Assembly: GCA_945860705.1 (NCBI GenBank)
Contig: CAMART010000024.1
Coordinates: 1 to 47,400, forward strand
Reading direction: 5' to 3'
DNA from: Chitinophaga pinensis
Lineage (GTDB): Bacteria > Bacteroidota > Bacteroidia > Chitinophagales > CAMDFR01
Length of the DNA stretch: 47,400 nt
Shown: positions 9,001 to 19,200 of the stretch, piece after piece
How positions within the stretch are numbered: the first letter of the stretch is position 1
How the letters are laid out: every line of letters starts with the position of its first letter
Translations under genes and position numbers: made by a program
Notes under the pieces: generated by a model
What the model was told of the DNA's origin: nothing
What the model saw: only the letters and a program-made list of their open reading frames with translations
Database searches by the model: none

Positions 9001-9924
9001 TTAGAATTTCTCTACACCTTCATATTCTCCTGGTCTTCCAAATGTAGCTTTCCATTTATCTTTCAATGTTTTTGCATGGAAAAAATCTCTAACTATATCT
9101 ATATATTCATGAAAAACTAAGTAGAATGGATTTTTTGTAGATGATAATGGTTGTTTTACACCCCATTCTGGTCTTTCTCCCGGAGCTTTATATGTACCGA
9201 ATAATTTATCCCAAAATATAAACATACTACCATAATTTACATCAATGTATGTTTCATTTTTTCCATGATGAACTTTATGGTTAGTTGGAGTGACAAATAT
9301 TGCTTCTAAGAATTTTGGTAGTGGTGGAATGACATCGCTATGTTGCCAAAATTGATATAAAATACCTATTTGATGTACTAAGAAAAACATAAGTGGATCA
9401 AAACCTATAACAACCACTGGTATAAAGAATACCAACTTTATTTGGTCTACCCAACAAAGCCTAAATGAAACTGTAAGATTGTAATGATCTGATGAGTGAT
9501 GTGTAACATGAGATGCCCACCAAAATCTTTGTTCATGCGCTAGTCTATGTGCCCAATATCTAGCAAAATCATAAACAAACATACAAAGAATGAAAGACCA
9601 CCAAGTGTAAGGTAATTGAATAGGTGCTAGATAATAATAACACCACCAAACGATATAAAAAGTAAGTACATTTACTAAAGCTGTTGCTACTAAATAACCC
9701 AATCCCACACCTATGGAGCCAATAAGCCCATCAGTAGAATATAATCCTAGATTCTTTTTTTTGCTATACATATATTCAGCAAGAACGCATAATAACATTA
9801 TAGGTGCTGCCATAGTAAGCAAATTTATTGGTAATTGATGACCAAAAACGGTGATGTCTGATTCATGAAGCTTGAACATAATTTGTTCCCAGTTCATTTT
9901 TGATGCCGATTGAAATAATTGCAT
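9001..9924 (-). CDS. Sterol desaturase / fatty acid hydroxylase family membrane protein
   Basis: A 307-residue integral membrane di-iron enzyme of the fatty acid hydroxylase superfamily. The histidine boxes are complete: HRLAH (126-130), HVTHH (139-143), a middle pair at H184 and H195, and HKVHH (216-220). Hydrophobic segments at about 33-55, 68-100 and 108-122 precede the first box and another lies at about 160-185. Members hydroxylate or desaturate lipids such as sterols, sphingoid bases or carotenoids. The substrate cannot be told from the sequence. It is a single gene with its own -7 box, converging with the SPOR-like gene 15 bases away. Confidence 0.88.
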   Translation of the reverse strand: MQLFQSASKMNWEQIMFKLHESDITVFGHQLPINLLTMAAPIMLLCVLAEYMYSKKKNLGLYSTDGLIGSIGVGLGYLVATALVNVLTFYIVWWCYYYLAPIQLPYTWWSFILCMFVYDFARYWAHRLAHEQRFWWASHVTHHSSDHYNLTVSFRLCWVDQIKLVFFIPVVVIGFDPLMFFLVHQIGILYQFWQHSDVIPPLPKFLEAIFVTPTNHKVHHGKNETYIDVNYGSMFIFWDKLFGTYKAPGERPEWGVKQPLSSTKNPFYLVFHEYIDIVRDFFHAKTLKDKWKATFGRPGEYEGVEKF

Positions 9925-9951
9925 GTTATATAATTTTTATAAATTCTTATA

Positions 9952-9959
9952 CAAAGATA
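9952..9959 (-). promoter_or_regulatory. -7 promoter box of the sterol desaturase family gene
   Basis: TATCTTTG on the minus strand is an exact TAnnTTTG match, 27 bases upstream of the ATG at 9924. On the other strand of the same spacer, a looser box (TAATTTCG, ending near 10000) may serve the M29 gene. Confidence 0.55.
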
Positions 9960-10021
9960 GAAAATATTTTATTGCATTTTAAGATAAGGTTTCTAATTTC
10001 GTACTTGAAAAAAACAATATT

Positions 10022-11113
10022 ATGATTTATAGTAAATATGCAAGCTTATTAGTAGATTATTGTTTAGCTGTAAAAGCGAACGAAAGAGTATATATTTCAA
10101 GTACTTATCTAGCTGAACCACTACTGCAAGAACTTTTAAAATGTATCTACTCTAGAGGTGCTACTGCTCATATAAATATAGAACTACAAGACCAAACTAA
10201 AATTATTTTTGATGCTGCAAGCGAAGATGTATTGAAAAAAGAAAATGCAATTCAAAAATATATTGTTGAAAATTTTGATTGTTATCTAGTAGTTCGTGCA
10301 CCATTTAATCTGCGCGATACACAAAATGTAGACACCAATAAGCGTATAGCAGCAACAGAAGGGAATAAGGAAATAAATAAAATATATAATGAACGAACTG
10401 GTTCGTATAAGATGAGAAGAAGTCTTTGTCAGTTTCCTACACAAGCTTCTGCACAAGAAGCTGGAATGAGCTTAAAAGAATATGAAAATTTTATTTTTCA
10501 ATCTTGTTTTTTGTACGAAGAAAATCCTATAGAAGCATGGAAACAACTTGGAAGAAATCAACAAACTGCTACTGACTATTTAAACAAATGCAAAAATATT
10601 CACTATAAAGGTCCAAATATAGATATCAAATTTAGTACTGATGGAAGAACATGGATCAATAGTGATGGAAAAGCAAATATGCCAAGCGGTGAAATATATA
10701 CTGCTCCAGTAGAAGATAGCGTAAATGGACAAGTGAAATTTACTCTCCCATCAATATACATGGGACAAGAAGCTGAAGAAGTAGAACTTGATGTAAAAAA
10801 TGGTGTAGTGCAAAGTTGGAAGGCTACTAGAGGCATGGACTTATTAAATAAAGTATTTGATATGCCCGGCGCTAGAGTATTTGGTGAAGCAGCTATTGGA
10901 TGTAATAACAATATACAACGTATTACTAAGAATATTTTATTTGATGAAAAAATCGGCGGTACTATTCATATGGCTGTAGGTCAAAGCTATGCGCAATGTG
11001 GTGGAAAAAATGATTCATCTGTGCATTGGGATATGATTACAGACATGACACAAGGTGGAGAAATATGGGCTGATGGAATTATGATTTATAAAGATGGTAA
11101 ATTTATTATTTAA
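10022..11113 (+). CDS. M29-family aminopeptidase
   Basis: A 363-residue cytoplasmic metallo-aminopeptidase of the thermophilic aminopeptidase family (AmpS, aminopeptidase T), which removes N-terminal residues from peptides using a two-metal centre. The C-terminal half has the expected metal-ligand motifs: GEIYTAPVEDSVNG (about 222-235), GEAAIGCN (about 287-294) and HMAVGQSYAQCGGKNDSSVHWD (about 316-337). The length agrees with the family (about 365-410). There is no signal peptide. It starts at ATG 10022, diverging from the hydroxylase gene, and is followed 79 bases later by tex. Confidence 0.88.
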   Translation: MIYSKYASLLVDYCLAVKANERVYISSTYLAEPLLQELLKCIYSRGATAHINIELQDQTKIIFDAASEDVLKKENAIQKYIVENFDCYLVVRAPFNLRDTQNVDTNKRIAATEGNKEINKIYNERTGSYKMRRSLCQFPTQASAQEAGMSLKEYENFIFQSCFLYEENPIEAWKQLGRNQQTATDYLNKCKNIHYKGPNIDIKFSTDGRTWINSDGKANMPSGEIYTAPVEDSVNGQVKFTLPSIYMGQEAEEVELDVKNGVVQSWKATRGMDLLNKVFDMPGARVFGEAAIGCNNNIQRITKNILFDEKIGGTIHMAVGQSYAQCGGKNDSSVHWDMITDMTQGGEIWADGIMIYKDGKFII

Positions 11114-11192
11114 TAAATCTATTCAATAACATAGTAGATTTTATTTACTATTTTTTATTATTATAAATTTTTAAAAAAATAATCAATCTTTA

Positions 11193-13397
11193 ATGATTCA
11201 ATTTGCTCTTAAGATATCTCAGATACTTCATATAAAAGAAAAACAAACTACTGCTGTATTAAAACTGCACGAAGAAGGAGCTACTATTCCATTTATAGCT
11301 CGATATAGAAAAGACCAGCATGATAATCTAGATGAAGTAGTGATTCAACAAATCATACAAACTGCTCAACAGCTAAAAGAACTAGAAGATAGAAAAACTA
11401 CAGTAATAAAATCTATCACAGAGCAAAATAAAATGACTGATGAGTTATTGAAAAAAATAAATGATTGTTCTACTATCAATTCGCTTGAAGATATTTATTT
11501 GCCATACAAACCAAAAAGAAAAACTAAAGCACAGACTGCACGTGAAAATGGACTAGAACCATTGAGTGAATTTATTTTGAAACAAGAAACTAATAATATA
11601 GTAGAGGAAGCAACCAAATACATCAATGAAAAAGTATTGAATGTAGATGAAGCGCTACAAGGAGCAAGAGATATTATAGCTGAAAGCATAAATGAAAATG
11701 CAGAAGTCCGTGAGAGAATGAGAAATCTCTTTATAAAAGAAGCAATTCTTACAAGCACTGTATACGAAGATAAAAAAGAAGAAGCTATCAAGTATAAAGA
11801 TTATTTTGATTGCAAAGAACTAGCAAAAAATGCACCTAGTCATCGTGTATTAGCAATATTTAGAGGCTACACAGAAGGCTTACTAAAAGTAGACATACAT
11901 CCAGAATCTGAACAGGCTTTATCGTTTTTAGAAAAAATATATGTAAAAAATAATACTGAAGCAGGTGCGCAAGTGGCTAAAGCTTGTAAGGAAAGTTATT
12001 CCAGATTGCTCAAGCCTTCACTAGAACTAGACTATAAACTACAACTAAAAAACAAAGCAGACGATGAAGCTATTCAAGTATTTGCTACAAATCTTAGACA
12101 GCTTTTATTGAGTAGTCCGCTTGGTAGTAAAAGTATACTCGCTATAGATCCTGGATACAAAACTGGATGCAAAATAGTTTGTCTTGATAATAAAGGTGAC
12201 TTAAAAGAAAGCTCACTTATATACATACATGAAAAATACAAATTACAAGATGCAGAACATATCATACGAAGTTTGATTCATCAGTTTCAAATAGAATGTA
12301 TAGCAATAGGCGATGGCACTGCTGGTAGAGAAACTGAAAAATTTATTAAATCGCTACAACTGAATATTCCAATCTATCTTGTAAATGAAGATGGTGCTTC
12401 TATCTATAGTGCAAGTGAAGTAGCTCGTGAAGAATTTCCTGATAAAGATATCACAGTGAGAGGTGCAGTGAGTATTGGTAGAAGGCTGATGGATCCACTT
12501 GCAGAACTTGTAAAAATAGATGCGAAAAGTATTGGTGTAGGTCAGTATCAACATGATGTAAACCAACATAAACTAAAACAACAACTCGATGCAACTGTAG
12601 AAAGTTGTGTAAATGCCGTAGGAGTAAATTTAAATACTGCTAGTAAACAATTGCTAAGTTATGTAAGTGGTATAGGGCCTACATTAGCTCAAAATATAAT
12701 AGACTATAGAAAAGAACACGGCAAATTTACGACTAGAACTGAACTGAAAAAGGTTACAAGACTTGGCGACAAAGCATATGAACAAGCTGCGGGTTTTCTT
12801 CGTATCACTGATGGTGAAAATGTACTAGACAAATGTGCTGTGCATCCTGAAAATTATACACTTGTAGAAACTATTGCTAAAGACTTAAATACTGATGTAA
12901 AAAATCTGATTGGCAATAATCAATTACTCAAAGAAATAAAAACAGAAAAATATTCTAGCGCTGGTACTTTCACACTAAGAGATATACTAGCCGAGCTCAA
13001 TAAACCAGGTCTAGATCCAAGAGGAGAAATAGAAACCTTTGAATTTGCAAATATCTATAGTATAGAAGAACTACAAGTGGGTATGGAATTACCAGGTGCT
13101 GTTACCAACCTTACTAAATTTGGTGCATTTGTAGATATAGGTGTGAAGCAAGATGGGCTCGTACATATCAGCGAAATAGCACATAAGTTTATAAAAGACC
13201 CTGCTGAGATATTGAAACTAAATGACAAAGTAAAAGTAAAAGTACTTGAAGTAGATATACAAAGAAAACGAATTTTATTAAGTATAAAACAAACCCAAGA
13301 GATGCCAAGCTTTCAAAAAAATACTACTAAACAAAAACCTGTAGAAAAAAATATGAATGAGGCATTAGCAGATTTAAAAAGTAAGTTTGGAAAGTAA
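11193..13397 (+). CDS. tex: Tex-family transcription accessory / RNA-binding protein
   Basis: A 734-residue cytoplasmic nucleic-acid-binding protein. Domain order is typical of Tex: an N-terminal helical region including FIARYRKDQHDNLDE, a YqgF/RuvC-like fold from about residue 313 (SILAIDPGYKTGCKIV), helix-hairpin-helix repeats at about 476-515 (LLSYVSGIGPTLAQNIIDYR), and a C-terminal S1 domain at about 628-700 (GAVTNLTKFGAFVDIG, then DGLVHISE). A Lys-rich tail ends the protein. Tex binds single-stranded RNA and affects transcription in characterised species; the precise role here is unknown. It ends 20 bases from the convergent methyltransferase gene. Confidence 0.95.
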   Translation: MIQFALKISQILHIKEKQTTAVLKLHEEGATIPFIARYRKDQHDNLDEVVIQQIIQTAQQLKELEDRKTTVIKSITEQNKMTDELLKKINDCSTINSLEDIYLPYKPKRKTKAQTARENGLEPLSEFILKQETNNIVEEATKYINEKVLNVDEALQGARDIIAESINENAEVRERMRNLFIKEAILTSTVYEDKKEEAIKYKDYFDCKELAKNAPSHRVLAIFRGYTEGLLKVDIHPESEQALSFLEKIYVKNNTEAGAQVAKACKESYSRLLKPSLELDYKLQLKNKADDEAIQVFATNLRQLLLSSPLGSKSILAIDPGYKTGCKIVCLDNKGDLKESSLIYIHEKYKLQDAEHIIRSLIHQFQIECIAIGDGTAGRETEKFIKSLQLNIPIYLVNEDGASIYSASEVAREEFPDKDITVRGAVSIGRRLMDPLAELVKIDAKSIGVGQYQHDVNQHKLKQQLDATVESCVNAVGVNLNTASKQLLSYVSGIGPTLAQNIIDYRKEHGKFTTRTELKKVTRLGDKAYEQAAGFLRITDGENVLDKCAVHPENYTLVETIAKDLNTDVKNLIGNNQLLKEIKTEKYSSAGTFTLRDILAELNKPGLDPRGEIETFEFANIYSIEELQVGMELPGAVTNLTKFGAFVDIGVKQDGLVHISEIAHKFIKDPAEILKLNDKVKVKVLEVDIQRKRILLSIKQTQEMPSFQKNTTKQKPVEKNMNEALADLKSKFGK

Positions 13398-13417
13398 ATA
13401 GTTTATTGTACCTATCA

Positions 13418-14020
13418 TTATTTTTTCTTCACTACAAAATTAATAATATGTGCGTGTTTTACAATACCGCTTGCACCTTTTCGTTCGCCTATAAATTCAT
13501 CAAAATAGATGATCTCAAAATTTTTAAAATAGTTATCTATTTTCTTATTTGAGACAAGAGAGAGATGATTCCAATCATCTTCTACTCCAAAAAACTGCCC
13601 ACTAAAAATACCATTTTTCACCAGAGCATTTTCTATTCGGTGCATTACTTTATTTAGATTTCTAATCGATAAAAATGGCAATACAAAACTCGCATTGATT
13701 AAGTGGCATTTATTAAACTCAAAATCTTCAAGCCTACTATGTACAAATTTTAGATATGGATATTTATTTTTATGTTCTTTGTAAATATCTAATAATAATG
13801 GGTTGGCATCTGTAGCTATAGTTTTTATTTTTTGCTTAGCTATATAACAGGCATCATATCCTGCACCAGAACCAATATCATAGGCAAGCTTATTTTTTGT
13901 AGTATTATATTTTTTTAGATATTTGATTGCTCTTACTAATGTATCTCGAGGTGGACTACTTTTAGTGACTTCGTAATAGTTTCTCCAACTCTCACTCTCT
14001 TTTTTAGTAAATGCTTTCAT
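13418..14020 (-). CDS. Class I SAM-dependent methyltransferase
   Basis: A 200-residue cytoplasmic protein with a Rossmann-type methyltransferase fold. Motif I is YDIGSGAGYDA (about residues 47-57), followed by TIATDANPLLLDIY, where the aspartate should bind the SAM ribose, and by LEDFEFNKCHLINASFVLPF as motif II/III. The size and order resemble small TehB-like methyltransferases. The substrate is unknown. It lies 5 bases downstream of the M1 aminopeptidase gene on the same strand, so the two are probably co-transcribed, but nothing else links their functions. Confidence 0.8.
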   Translation of the reverse strand: MKAFTKKESESWRNYYEVTKSSPPRDTLVRAIKYLKKYNTTKNKLAYDIGSGAGYDACYIAKQKIKTIATDANPLLLDIYKEHKNKYPYLKFVHSRLEDFEFNKCHLINASFVLPFLSIRNLNKVMHRIENALVKNGIFSGQFFGVEDDWNHLSLVSNKKIDNYFKNFEIIYFDEFIGERKGASGIVKHAHIINFVVKKK

Positions 14021-14025
14021 AAATT

Positions 14026-16443
14026 TTAATTTATTTCCTTACTCAAAATTTCTTTTTGCCAGTCTTTCCAAGTTTTAGTTTCAAGTATTTTTTTTGCAAT
14101 AACTTTATTATCGGTATTTGACGATATCAATTTTCTTAGTACACTGATAGCCGGATTTGCCAATCTAGCATTGCTACTACACATTGCATTCATCAAATTA
14201 TTTGCTATAGTTTCATCAAAAAGTTCAAGATTTTCTATTGCATTAAAGGCCTTAGTTCTTGTTCTAAATTCATAAGAATGTGAGCTATAATCTATCAACT
14301 CATTTTTATAGGTATTTTTATCTATGTATTTACAAGCATTACTCAACCAAGCAATACGTATATTTTTATTCATGCCTATTTCATTTTTTGTGAGCTCCAA
14401 ATATTTTTTTACATTATTCGGATATGTACTACAAAGTTTGTTCAATGCTATTTCTATAGTTACATAGCTAGAATCTTTCAAAAGTAATTCATACTGTTTT
14501 TGTAGTGGCTTTTGTAATTCTATTACTCCTTCTATCGTAGCTCTTCTCACTAAATGATTTTTATTTGTAGTAGCTTTTATCAGTAATTCTTGAGACGACT
14601 TATTTTTATCGTTTGCTAGTTGTGAAACTATCTCTGTTTGTAATCCATAAAAACTTTCTTTATTATAAAGTTTTATTAAATCATTTCTTTTTTTCTCAAT
14701 ATCTATATTTTTCAATTCTATGATTGCATCATATCTATCTATCATATTTTTTGCAGAAGTAGCTTGTGCTATAAGTTCTTCATAAGATTTATTAAACACT
14801 ACTGTTTTTAGTACATTCCAATTTGGATCAAACAATACAAACGAAACTTTTTTTGCAACTCCACTTTTTTCCCAATAAAATGTTTTAGTAGTGAATGATT
14901 CATTTGGAATCATAAAACTATCTATACTTCCATCAGTATAATATACATGAACAGGTATAGGCATTCTAAATAATCCTTTAGTAGCATCTTGTGCATGTGT
15001 TTGCGCCACACTCATTTCAAATAATGAACTATCGTCTTTATAACTTACTTCATATTTTGGTATTCCACCTCTATAGACCCACTCATCAAAAAACCAATCA
15101 AGATTGATACCCAACACATCATAAAATGCTCTATACAAATCATTGCTTTCTACTAGTTCATATGGATGCTCTTTCAAATATTCGGTGATTACTTTTCTAT
15201 ATTGTTCATTGCCTACCACATAGCGCAACATATCGAGCACTATACTTCCTTGAGGATAGTGTCTAGTAGAACCCGCGCCAGAATGTGCTATTGGCAAATG
15301 ATTTGACTTATCTGCTTCCCATGCTTGACGCATCTCATCACGTCTTATCCATTGGTATTCATCTTCTCCAAAAATAAATCTTCTGAAATGTTTAGCATAG
15401 TGCGTTGCAAAACTCTCATGCAACCAGTGATGTGTGCTACTAATCTCTGTGACATAATCTCCAAACCACTGATGTGTCTGCTCATGACAGTTAACACCAA
15501 TATAATTTCTTTCTAAAGCACCTCGTTTATCTTGTACATAATAATCTGTAAAAATAGTAGCAGTAGTATTTTCCATAGCACCATACATAAAATCTTGTAC
15601 AGGGCAGTTTGCATAGGTATTCCATGGAAACTTCATATTCAATTCTTCTTCTTGCCAGTCCATCATCTCTTTTGAATATTGATAAGTGGGTTCAAAAGTT
15701 TCTGGTCTATCTCCATAATAGTATTGTCTGATACGTAAGCTATTTTTTGACATGATATCTTTATAGGCATATTTATCTATTGCCAACATCACTAAATACA
15801 ATACTTGTGGATGATTCATAGCGTAGTGCCATGTCTTTGTACCGTCTGTGTTTTCTTTTACACTTTTCAAATCGCCATTGCTTACTACCTCATATGTTTT
15901 ATCAAAAGTGATAATTGTTTCAGTAAATAATTTATCACTCACATCATCATATCCTGGAATCCAATATCTATTATCTACTCCTTGACCTTGCGTCCATATT
16001 TGTTTGCGCATTAGGTTTTTCTCATCATTCCATCCTAGAAAATAAATTCCTTTTCGAGGTTCACAAGTATAATTTAATACTAAAGTATGCTCTGTATCCC
16101 ATGCAAGTGATTTACCTAATTGGAGTGAGATACCTAAATCTTTATATGTTGTGTATTTTATTTCTTTACCATCAAGCGTGATAGAAGAAAATATTTCACA
16201 TGGCGCATCAAGATACATGGTATCTATACTTTGTTGTTTTGGCTTAAAAGTATAAGTCACTTTTCCTATTACTTTAGAAGCTTTCGCATCAAATTTTAAA
16301 TCTATGATACCTTTGAGCATATCATAGTTATGTTCTCTATATCTTGCTTTTGGGTCTTTGGGGTAGCAAAGATATTCTTCACTAGATTGAGCTATTAATA
16401 AATTAAATGGAATAAAAATAAGTAAGAGATAAATAAATTTCAT
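14026..16443 (-). CDS. Secreted M1-family zinc aminopeptidase
   Basis: An 805-residue exported metallopeptidase. Residues 1-18 form a signal peptide ending LIAQ. An N-terminal beta domain leads to the substrate-anchoring motif GAMEN. The zinc site HEQTH (320-324) and the third ligand E343 are spaced exactly as HExxH-x18-E. The C-terminal third is helical and repetitive (inferred HEAT-like), as in aminopeptidase N relatives. It should remove N-terminal residues from peptides in the periplasm or outside the cell. A possible -7 variant, TAATTTCG, lies at 16465-16472. The methyltransferase gene follows 5 bases after the stop. Confidence 0.93.
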   Translation of the reverse strand: MKFIYLLLIFIPFNLLIAQSSEEYLCYPKDPKARYREHNYDMLKGIIDLKFDAKASKVIGKVTYTFKPKQQSIDTMYLDAPCEIFSSITLDGKEIKYTTYKDLGISLQLGKSLAWDTEHTLVLNYTCEPRKGIYFLGWNDEKNLMRKQIWTQGQGVDNRYWIPGYDDVSDKLFTETIITFDKTYEVVSNGDLKSVKENTDGTKTWHYAMNHPQVLYLVMLAIDKYAYKDIMSKNSLRIRQYYYGDRPETFEPTYQYSKEMMDWQEEELNMKFPWNTYANCPVQDFMYGAMENTTATIFTDYYVQDKRGALERNYIGVNCHEQTHQWFGDYVTEISSTHHWLHESFATHYAKHFRRFIFGEDEYQWIRRDEMRQAWEADKSNHLPIAHSGAGSTRHYPQGSIVLDMLRYVVGNEQYRKVITEYLKEHPYELVESNDLYRAFYDVLGINLDWFFDEWVYRGGIPKYEVSYKDDSSLFEMSVAQTHAQDATKGLFRMPIPVHVYYTDGSIDSFMIPNESFTTKTFYWEKSGVAKKVSFVLFDPNWNVLKTVVFNKSYEELIAQATSAKNMIDRYDAIIELKNIDIEKKRNDLIKLYNKESFYGLQTEIVSQLANDKNKSSQELLIKATTNKNHLVRRATIEGVIELQKPLQKQYELLLKDSSYVTIEIALNKLCSTYPNNVKKYLELTKNEIGMNKNIRIAWLSNACKYIDKNTYKNELIDYSSHSYEFRTRTKAFNAIENLELFDETIANNLMNAMCSSNARLANPAISVLRKLISSNTDNKVIAKKILETKTWKDWQKEILSKEIN

Positions 16444-16591
16444 AAAGTAATAATTAATATTTTACGAAATTAGAAAAATAAATATTAAGAAATGACTTTA
16501 GTATATACTTTATGATAGTAATTATCTAAAAGACGAGCATAATTTAAAGATTAGTTAATTTTTGTATTCTATGATAGAATATAAAATAACA

Positions 16592-17689
16592 CTATTTAAT
16601 CATCTCTATAAAATCATCAAACAAGTATCTACTATCATGCGGACCAGGGCTGGACTCAGGATGATACTGTACCGAGAATGCTTTTTTATTTTTAATACGA
16701 ATTCCCTCAATCGTATTATCATTAAGATTGATATGTGTTACTTCTACATTTTCGTTTTTAGTAATATCGCTTTCTTTCACAGCAAAACCATGATTTTGTG
16801 AAGTGATTTCACTAGTGCCTTTTAGTAAATTTTTTACGGGATGATTCAATCCTCTATGTCCATTATGCATTTTATAGGTTCCTATACCATTAGCTTCAGC
16901 CAAAATTTGATGTCCTAAACAAATACCGAATAATGGGGCATCTGCTTGTAAAATATTTTTTACTGTTTCTATTGCATAAGGCATCACACTTGGGTCACCA
17001 GGTCCATTAGATATAAAATATCCATGAGGATTCCATGCTTTCATTTCATCAAATGCAGTTTTAGCAGGAAAAACTTTTAAGTAAGTATTTCTCTCTCTCA
17101 AACAATTCAATATATTTCTTTTCACTCCTAAATCTAAAACAGCAATTCGTATTGGAGCATCTTCACTCCCTACAAAATAACTTTCTTTGGTACTTACTAT
17201 AGAAGACAATTCTAAGCCTGCCATAGAAGGAGTTTCTTTCAATTGTTGAGCTAATGATTCCATATCTGCAATATCAGATGAGATGATGGCATTCATCGCT
17301 CCTTTTTCGCGTATATGACGCACGAGTGCACGAGTGTCTATATCTGTGATACCTACCAATTCGTTTTCTGCTAAATAATCTTGAATATTTTTACTAGCAA
17401 GTTTTCTACTATATATAGTATTAAATCTTTTAGTAACCAATCCAGAAATCTTTATGGAGTTGGATTCTACTTCAGTCTCATGTATTCCATAATTGCCAAT
17501 ATGGTCATTGGTCATGATGAGTATTTGACCAAAATAAGATGGATCTGTAAAAACTTCTTGGTAGCCAGTCATACCAGTATTGAAACACAATTCGCCAGAT
17601 GTAGTGCCTATCTTGCCACTGGCTTTGCCTTTATATAATGTTCCGTCTTCTAATAGTAAATATGCGGGAGTAGAAATAGTATCTTGCAT
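16592..17689 (-). CDS. carA: Carbamoyl-phosphate synthase small (glutaminase) chain
   Basis: The subunit that hydrolyses glutamine and passes ammonia to CarB for carbamoyl phosphate, the precursor of arginine and pyrimidines. The protein has 365 residues, normal length. The N-terminal domain contains GKIGTTSGELCFNTGMTGYQE, typical of CarA. The class I glutamine amidotransferase domain has the nucleophile C257 in GICLGHQ and the HPE of the triad in VQYHPESSPGPHDS. It ends with TAG. carB is not in the window, so the two chains are probably encoded apart. It has its own -7 box and is separated from frr by a GC-rich hairpin. Confidence 0.96.
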   Translation of the reverse strand: MQDTISTPAYLLLEDGTLYKGKASGKIGTTSGELCFNTGMTGYQEVFTDPSYFGQILIMTNDHIGNYGIHETEVESNSIKISGLVTKRFNTIYSRKLASKNIQDYLAENELVGITDIDTRALVRHIREKGAMNAIISSDIADMESLAQQLKETPSMAGLELSSIVSTKESYFVGSEDAPIRIAVLDLGVKRNILNCLRERNTYLKVFPAKTAFDEMKAWNPHGYFISNGPGDPSVMPYAIETVKNILQADAPLFGICLGHQILAEANGIGTYKMHNGHRGLNHPVKNLLKGTSEITSQNHGFAVKESDITKNENVEVTHINLNDNTIEGIRIKNKKAFSVQYHPESSPGPHDSRYLFDDFIEMIK

Positions 17690-17705
17690 TTTCAGAAAAG
17701 TTTTA

Positions 17706-17713
17706 CAAAACTA
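17706..17713 (-). promoter_or_regulatory. -7 promoter box of carA
   Basis: TAGTTTTG on the minus strand matches TAnnTTTG and lies 16 bases upstream of the carA ATG, which predicts a very short leader. It lies downstream of the hairpin at 17772-17804, consistent with an independent transcript. Confidence 0.5.
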
Positions 17714-17771
17714 CATGAAAAATTGCTTTTAAAATAGAGAGTTGAAAGTATGTGAGTAAATAGTAATATAA

Positions 17772-17804
17772 ATATTAAGGTCGCCCTTCGGGCGACCTTA
17801 ATAT
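17772..17804 (-). terminator. GC-rich hairpin terminator after frr
   Basis: A perfect 15-bp stem (17772-17786 with 17790-17804) has the 3-base loop TTC. Its core GGTCGCCC/GGGCGACC is the most GC-rich spot in the neighbourhood. It lies 21 bases past the frr stop. The T-tract on the minus strand is interrupted (TTAATATTTATATT), so termination may be partial. Confidence 0.75.
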
Positions 17805-17825
17805 ATTTTTCGTATTCAAAAATAA

Positions 17826-18389
17826 TTATACCGTCATGATTTCTTTTTCTTTCACTTCTACTATCTTATCTATATTGGCGATATAGTCATTGGTAGTTTT
17901 TTGTATTTTATCTTCACCACCTTTTGCAAGATCTTCTGCTAGTCCATCTTTTTGTTGTTTTTTCACCAACTCGTTTGCATCTCTTCGTATATTTCTGATA
18001 GAAACTTTTGCTTGTTCTGCATGTGCTTTTACTTGTTTTACCAAGTCTTTTCTTCTCTCCTCAGTCAATGGAGGCAAATACATACGAATAAGCTCTCCAT
18101 CATTTTGTGGATTGAGTCCTATGTTAGACGCCATGATACCTTTTTCTATAGCTTGAAGCAAACTCTTATCATATGGCTGTATCATGATGGTTTTTGCATC
18201 TGGTGTAGATACGTTTCCTAGCTGATTGATGGGAGTTTGTGCTCCATATGCCTCAGCCATTACACCTTCTAGTATACCAGGATTTGCTTTACCTGCTCTT
18301 ATTTTTTGTAATTCATTTTTTAAATGCTCAATACTTCTTTCCATTTGAGCTTTGGTATCATTGATACACTTATTCAATTCTTCAGACAT
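17826..18389 (-). CDS. frr: Ribosome recycling factor
   Basis: A cytoplasmic protein that, with EF-G, splits post-termination ribosomes. The protein has 187 residues, the standard length. Family hallmarks are LQKIRAGKANPGILEGVMAEAYG near the N-terminus, TPINQLGNVSTPDAKTIMIQPYDK in the beta domain, and the C-terminal helix with RRDANELVKKQQKDG. It is the last gene of the rplM-rpsI-rpsB-tsf-pyrH-frr run and follows pyrH by 52 bases, the usual pairing of these genes in bacteria. Confidence 0.97.
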   Translation of the reverse strand: MSEELNKCINDTKAQMERSIEHLKNELQKIRAGKANPGILEGVMAEAYGAQTPINQLGNVSTPDAKTIMIQPYDKSLLQAIEKGIMASNIGLNPQNDGELIRMYLPPLTEERRKDLVKQVKAHAEQAKVSIRNIRRDANELVKKQQKDGLAEDLAKGGEDKIQKTTNDYIANIDKIVEVKEKEIMTV

Positions 18390-18441
18390 GATTTGTTTTT
18401 TATTTACTGATTTTTATTGATTGTAAATTTATTAAAAAAAA

Positions 18442-19146
18442 TTATGAAACAGTAGTTCCTAAATCTTCTCCTTCTATTAATTTTAATAGATTTCCTCTGC
18501 TATTCATATCAAACACTACTATTGGCAATTTATTTTCTTGACAGAGTGTGAAAGCTGTGAGATCCATTACTGATAGTCTTTTATCCAAAGCTTCAGTAAA
18601 TGAAAGGGTATTATATTTAGTAGCCGATTTATCTTTTTCTGGGTCTGCAGTATAGATACCATCTACACGAGTACCTTTGAGTATCACATCTGCTTCTATT
18701 TCTATAGCTCTGAGTGCTGCTGCTGTATCTGTAGTGAAATATGGGTTTCCAGTACCGGCACCAAAAATAATCACTCTACCTTTTTCTAAGTGACGCATTG
18801 CTCTACGTCTAATATAGGGCTCTGCTACTTCTTTTATTTCAAAAGCAGTCATCAGCCTGGTATAAACACCTAATTTTTCTAAACCACTCTGTAGCGCCAT
18901 ACCATTGATAACAGTGGCCATCATACCCATATAGTCGCCTTGTACTTTATCTAGTCCATTTTCTTCGGCATCCATACCTCTAAAAATATTTCCACCACCT
19001 ATCACTATGGCTACTTCTATTCCTTTACCTACAATAGCTTTTATATCTTCTGCATATTGTTTTACCATGTTTGGGTCTATACCATATTGTTTTTCGCCCA
19101 TCAATGATTCGCCACTAAGTTTAAGAAGTATTCTTTTAAATTTCAT
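18442..19146 (-). CDS. pyrH: UMP kinase
   Basis: A cytoplasmic hexameric kinase that converts UMP to UDP using ATP. The protein has 234 residues. The start [15 protein letters not shown] is the amino-acid-kinase nucleotide motif, [10 protein letters not shown] is the glycine-rich loop, and [17 protein letters not shown] and [16 protein letters not shown] are conserved ATP and UMP contacts. The order tsf-pyrH-frr is conserved widely. A terminator after tsf lies just upstream, so pyrH may be expressed by read-through or from a weak promoter (TATCTTTA-like sequence near 19175). Confidence 0.97.
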   Translation of the reverse strand: MKFKRILLKLSGESLMGEKQYGIDPNMVKQYAEDIKAIVGKGIEVAIVIGGGNIFRGMDAEENGLDKVQGDYMGMMATVINGMALQSGLEKLGVYTRLMTAFEIKEVAEPYIRRRAMRHLEKGRVIIFGAGTGNPYFTTDTAAALRAIEIEADVILKGTRVDGIYTADPEKDKSATKYNTLSFTEALDKRLSVMDLTAFTLCQENKLPIVVFDMNSRGNLLKLIEGEDLGTTVS

Positions 19147-19200
19147 ATTTTTATTTTCTAGATTTCGGGTTTAAAGATATTTATTTTTTATTACACATAA

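Noticed and set aside
17738-17771. Possible decayed heptamer repeat (AGTTGAA, AGTATGT, GAGTAAA) between carA and frr
   Set aside because: The units agree at too few positions to separate it from random AT-rich sequence.
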